Source of the DNA: Vibrio thalassae
GTDB lineage: Bacteria; Pseudomonadota; Gammaproteobacteria; Enterobacterales; Vibrionaceae
Reading direction: 5' to 3'
DNA: 32,324 nt
Assembly: GCF_900089835.1 (NCBI RefSeq)
Contig: NZ_OANU01000012.1
Coordinates: 1-32,324 of the forward strand
In this document: piece after piece, positions 32,017 through 32,324 of the stretch
Layout of the letters: every line of letters begins with the position of its first letter
How positions within the stretch are numbered: the first letter of the stretch is position 1
Position numbers and translations under genes: made by a program
Notes under the pieces: model-generated
Database searches by the model: none
Seen by the model: the letters and a program-made list of their open reading frames with translations, nothing else
Told to the model about the DNA's origin: nothing

Positions 32017-32324
32017 CGAACCCGATCTGACGACTAGCAACAGCAACGCTCTGTTAAACATGGTTTTTAGCATTAGTTGTGGGTGTAATAGCAGTGGTAA
32101 TTATCGAACCCGATCTAACGGCCATATCGAACCCAATCTAACGACTAGCAATAGCAACGCTCTGTTAAACATGGTTTAGCATTAGTTGTGGGTGTAATAG
32201 TAGTGGCAATTATCGAACCCGATCTAACGGCCATATCGAACCCGATCTGACGACTAGCAACAGCAACGCTCTGTTAAACATGGTTTTAGCATTAGTTGTG
32301 GGTGTAATAGTAGTGGCAATTATC
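32017..32324. repeat. Tandem repeats of about 110 bp reaching the window end
   Basis: Units start at 32017, 32128 and 32237 (111 bp, 109 bp and at least 88 bp, cut by the window). Each holds the 16-bp motif CGAACCCGATCTAACG twice (variants with TGACG or CCAATC), at 32017, 32105, 32128, 32214 and 32237. Apart from point changes, the units differ in length only by a T-run after ACATGG: five, three and four T. The array may continue beyond the window. It may be an iteron or partition site, or a decaying coding repeat. Confidence 0.85.

Noticed and set aside
31961..32179. A 72-aa open frame across the terminal repeats.
   Set aside because: It is open only because of the T-run variation, has no ribosome binding site and repeats the same short peptide.
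32017..32324. Integron attC (VCR-like) sites, given a likely Vibrio source.
   Set aside because: No RYYYAAC/GTTRRRY pair with the expected hairpin was found and no integrase is near.

Overview
The window (about 43% GC by eye) looks like part of a large conjugative element, a plasmid or an integrative conjugative element, from a marine gammaproteobacterium, most likely Vibrio or a close relative. The main clues are a MOBH-class relaxase, a block of transfer genes of the GI/PFGI-1 type (PilL-like, PFL_4669-, PFL_4693- and PFL_4695-like proteins, a lytic transglycosylase and a TraD coupling ATPase), and a secreted DNase very close to Vibrio Vvn/Dns. No rRNA, tRNA or CRISPR array was seen. No integrase or replication initiator lies in the window, so plasmid versus ICE cannot be decided here.

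Layout. 1-209: right end of an IS21-family insertion sequence (end of istB plus terminal repeats). 513-3257 (-): MOBH relaxase, divergent from everything else. 3263-6130 (+): five tightly packed genes, three of them joined by ATGA overlaps, ending with a PFL_4669-type protein and a terminator. 6257-6425: eight 17-bp palindromic repeats phased at 21-23 bp, followed by an AT-rich stretch. 6647-19016 (+): one apparent 12.4 kb transfer operon ending at a strong terminator. It runs from PilL-like to TraD, then a sigma-70 family factor, two unknown proteins, an EndA-type DNase, an OmpA-like lipoprotein, a five-pass membrane protein and a vWA-like exported protein. 19302-21830: small genes plus rdgC, a helix-turn-helix protein with a duplicated start region, and a DUF4870-like membrane protein. 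21952-26823: a 1623-aa DNA methylase-helicase fusion of the DarB-like anti-restriction type. 27205-31712: accessory genes (small unknown protein, large lipoprotein, possible DUF2913 protein, a YaaA/DUF6884-like protein and a TGT/DpdA-like protein). 32017-end: tandem repeats of about 110 bp that run out of the window.

How it fits together. The relaxase and TraD would process and deliver DNA. The PilL, PFL_4693, transglycosylase and PFL_4695 proteins are envelope parts of the mating channel. The main T4SS core genes (VirB4-type ATPase and the other PFL_47xx proteins) are not here and must lie elsewhere if the element is self-transmissible. The genes after TraD are not the usual GI-type set. They suggest an element-specific envelope or exclusion function and possibly self-encoded transcription control. 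RdgC and the methylase-helicase are likely to help the element survive recombination and restriction in a new host. The YaaA-like and TGT-like pair is the best candidate for an undescribed nucleic-acid modification module. All functions are read from sequence features and remembered family patterns; no database search was possible.
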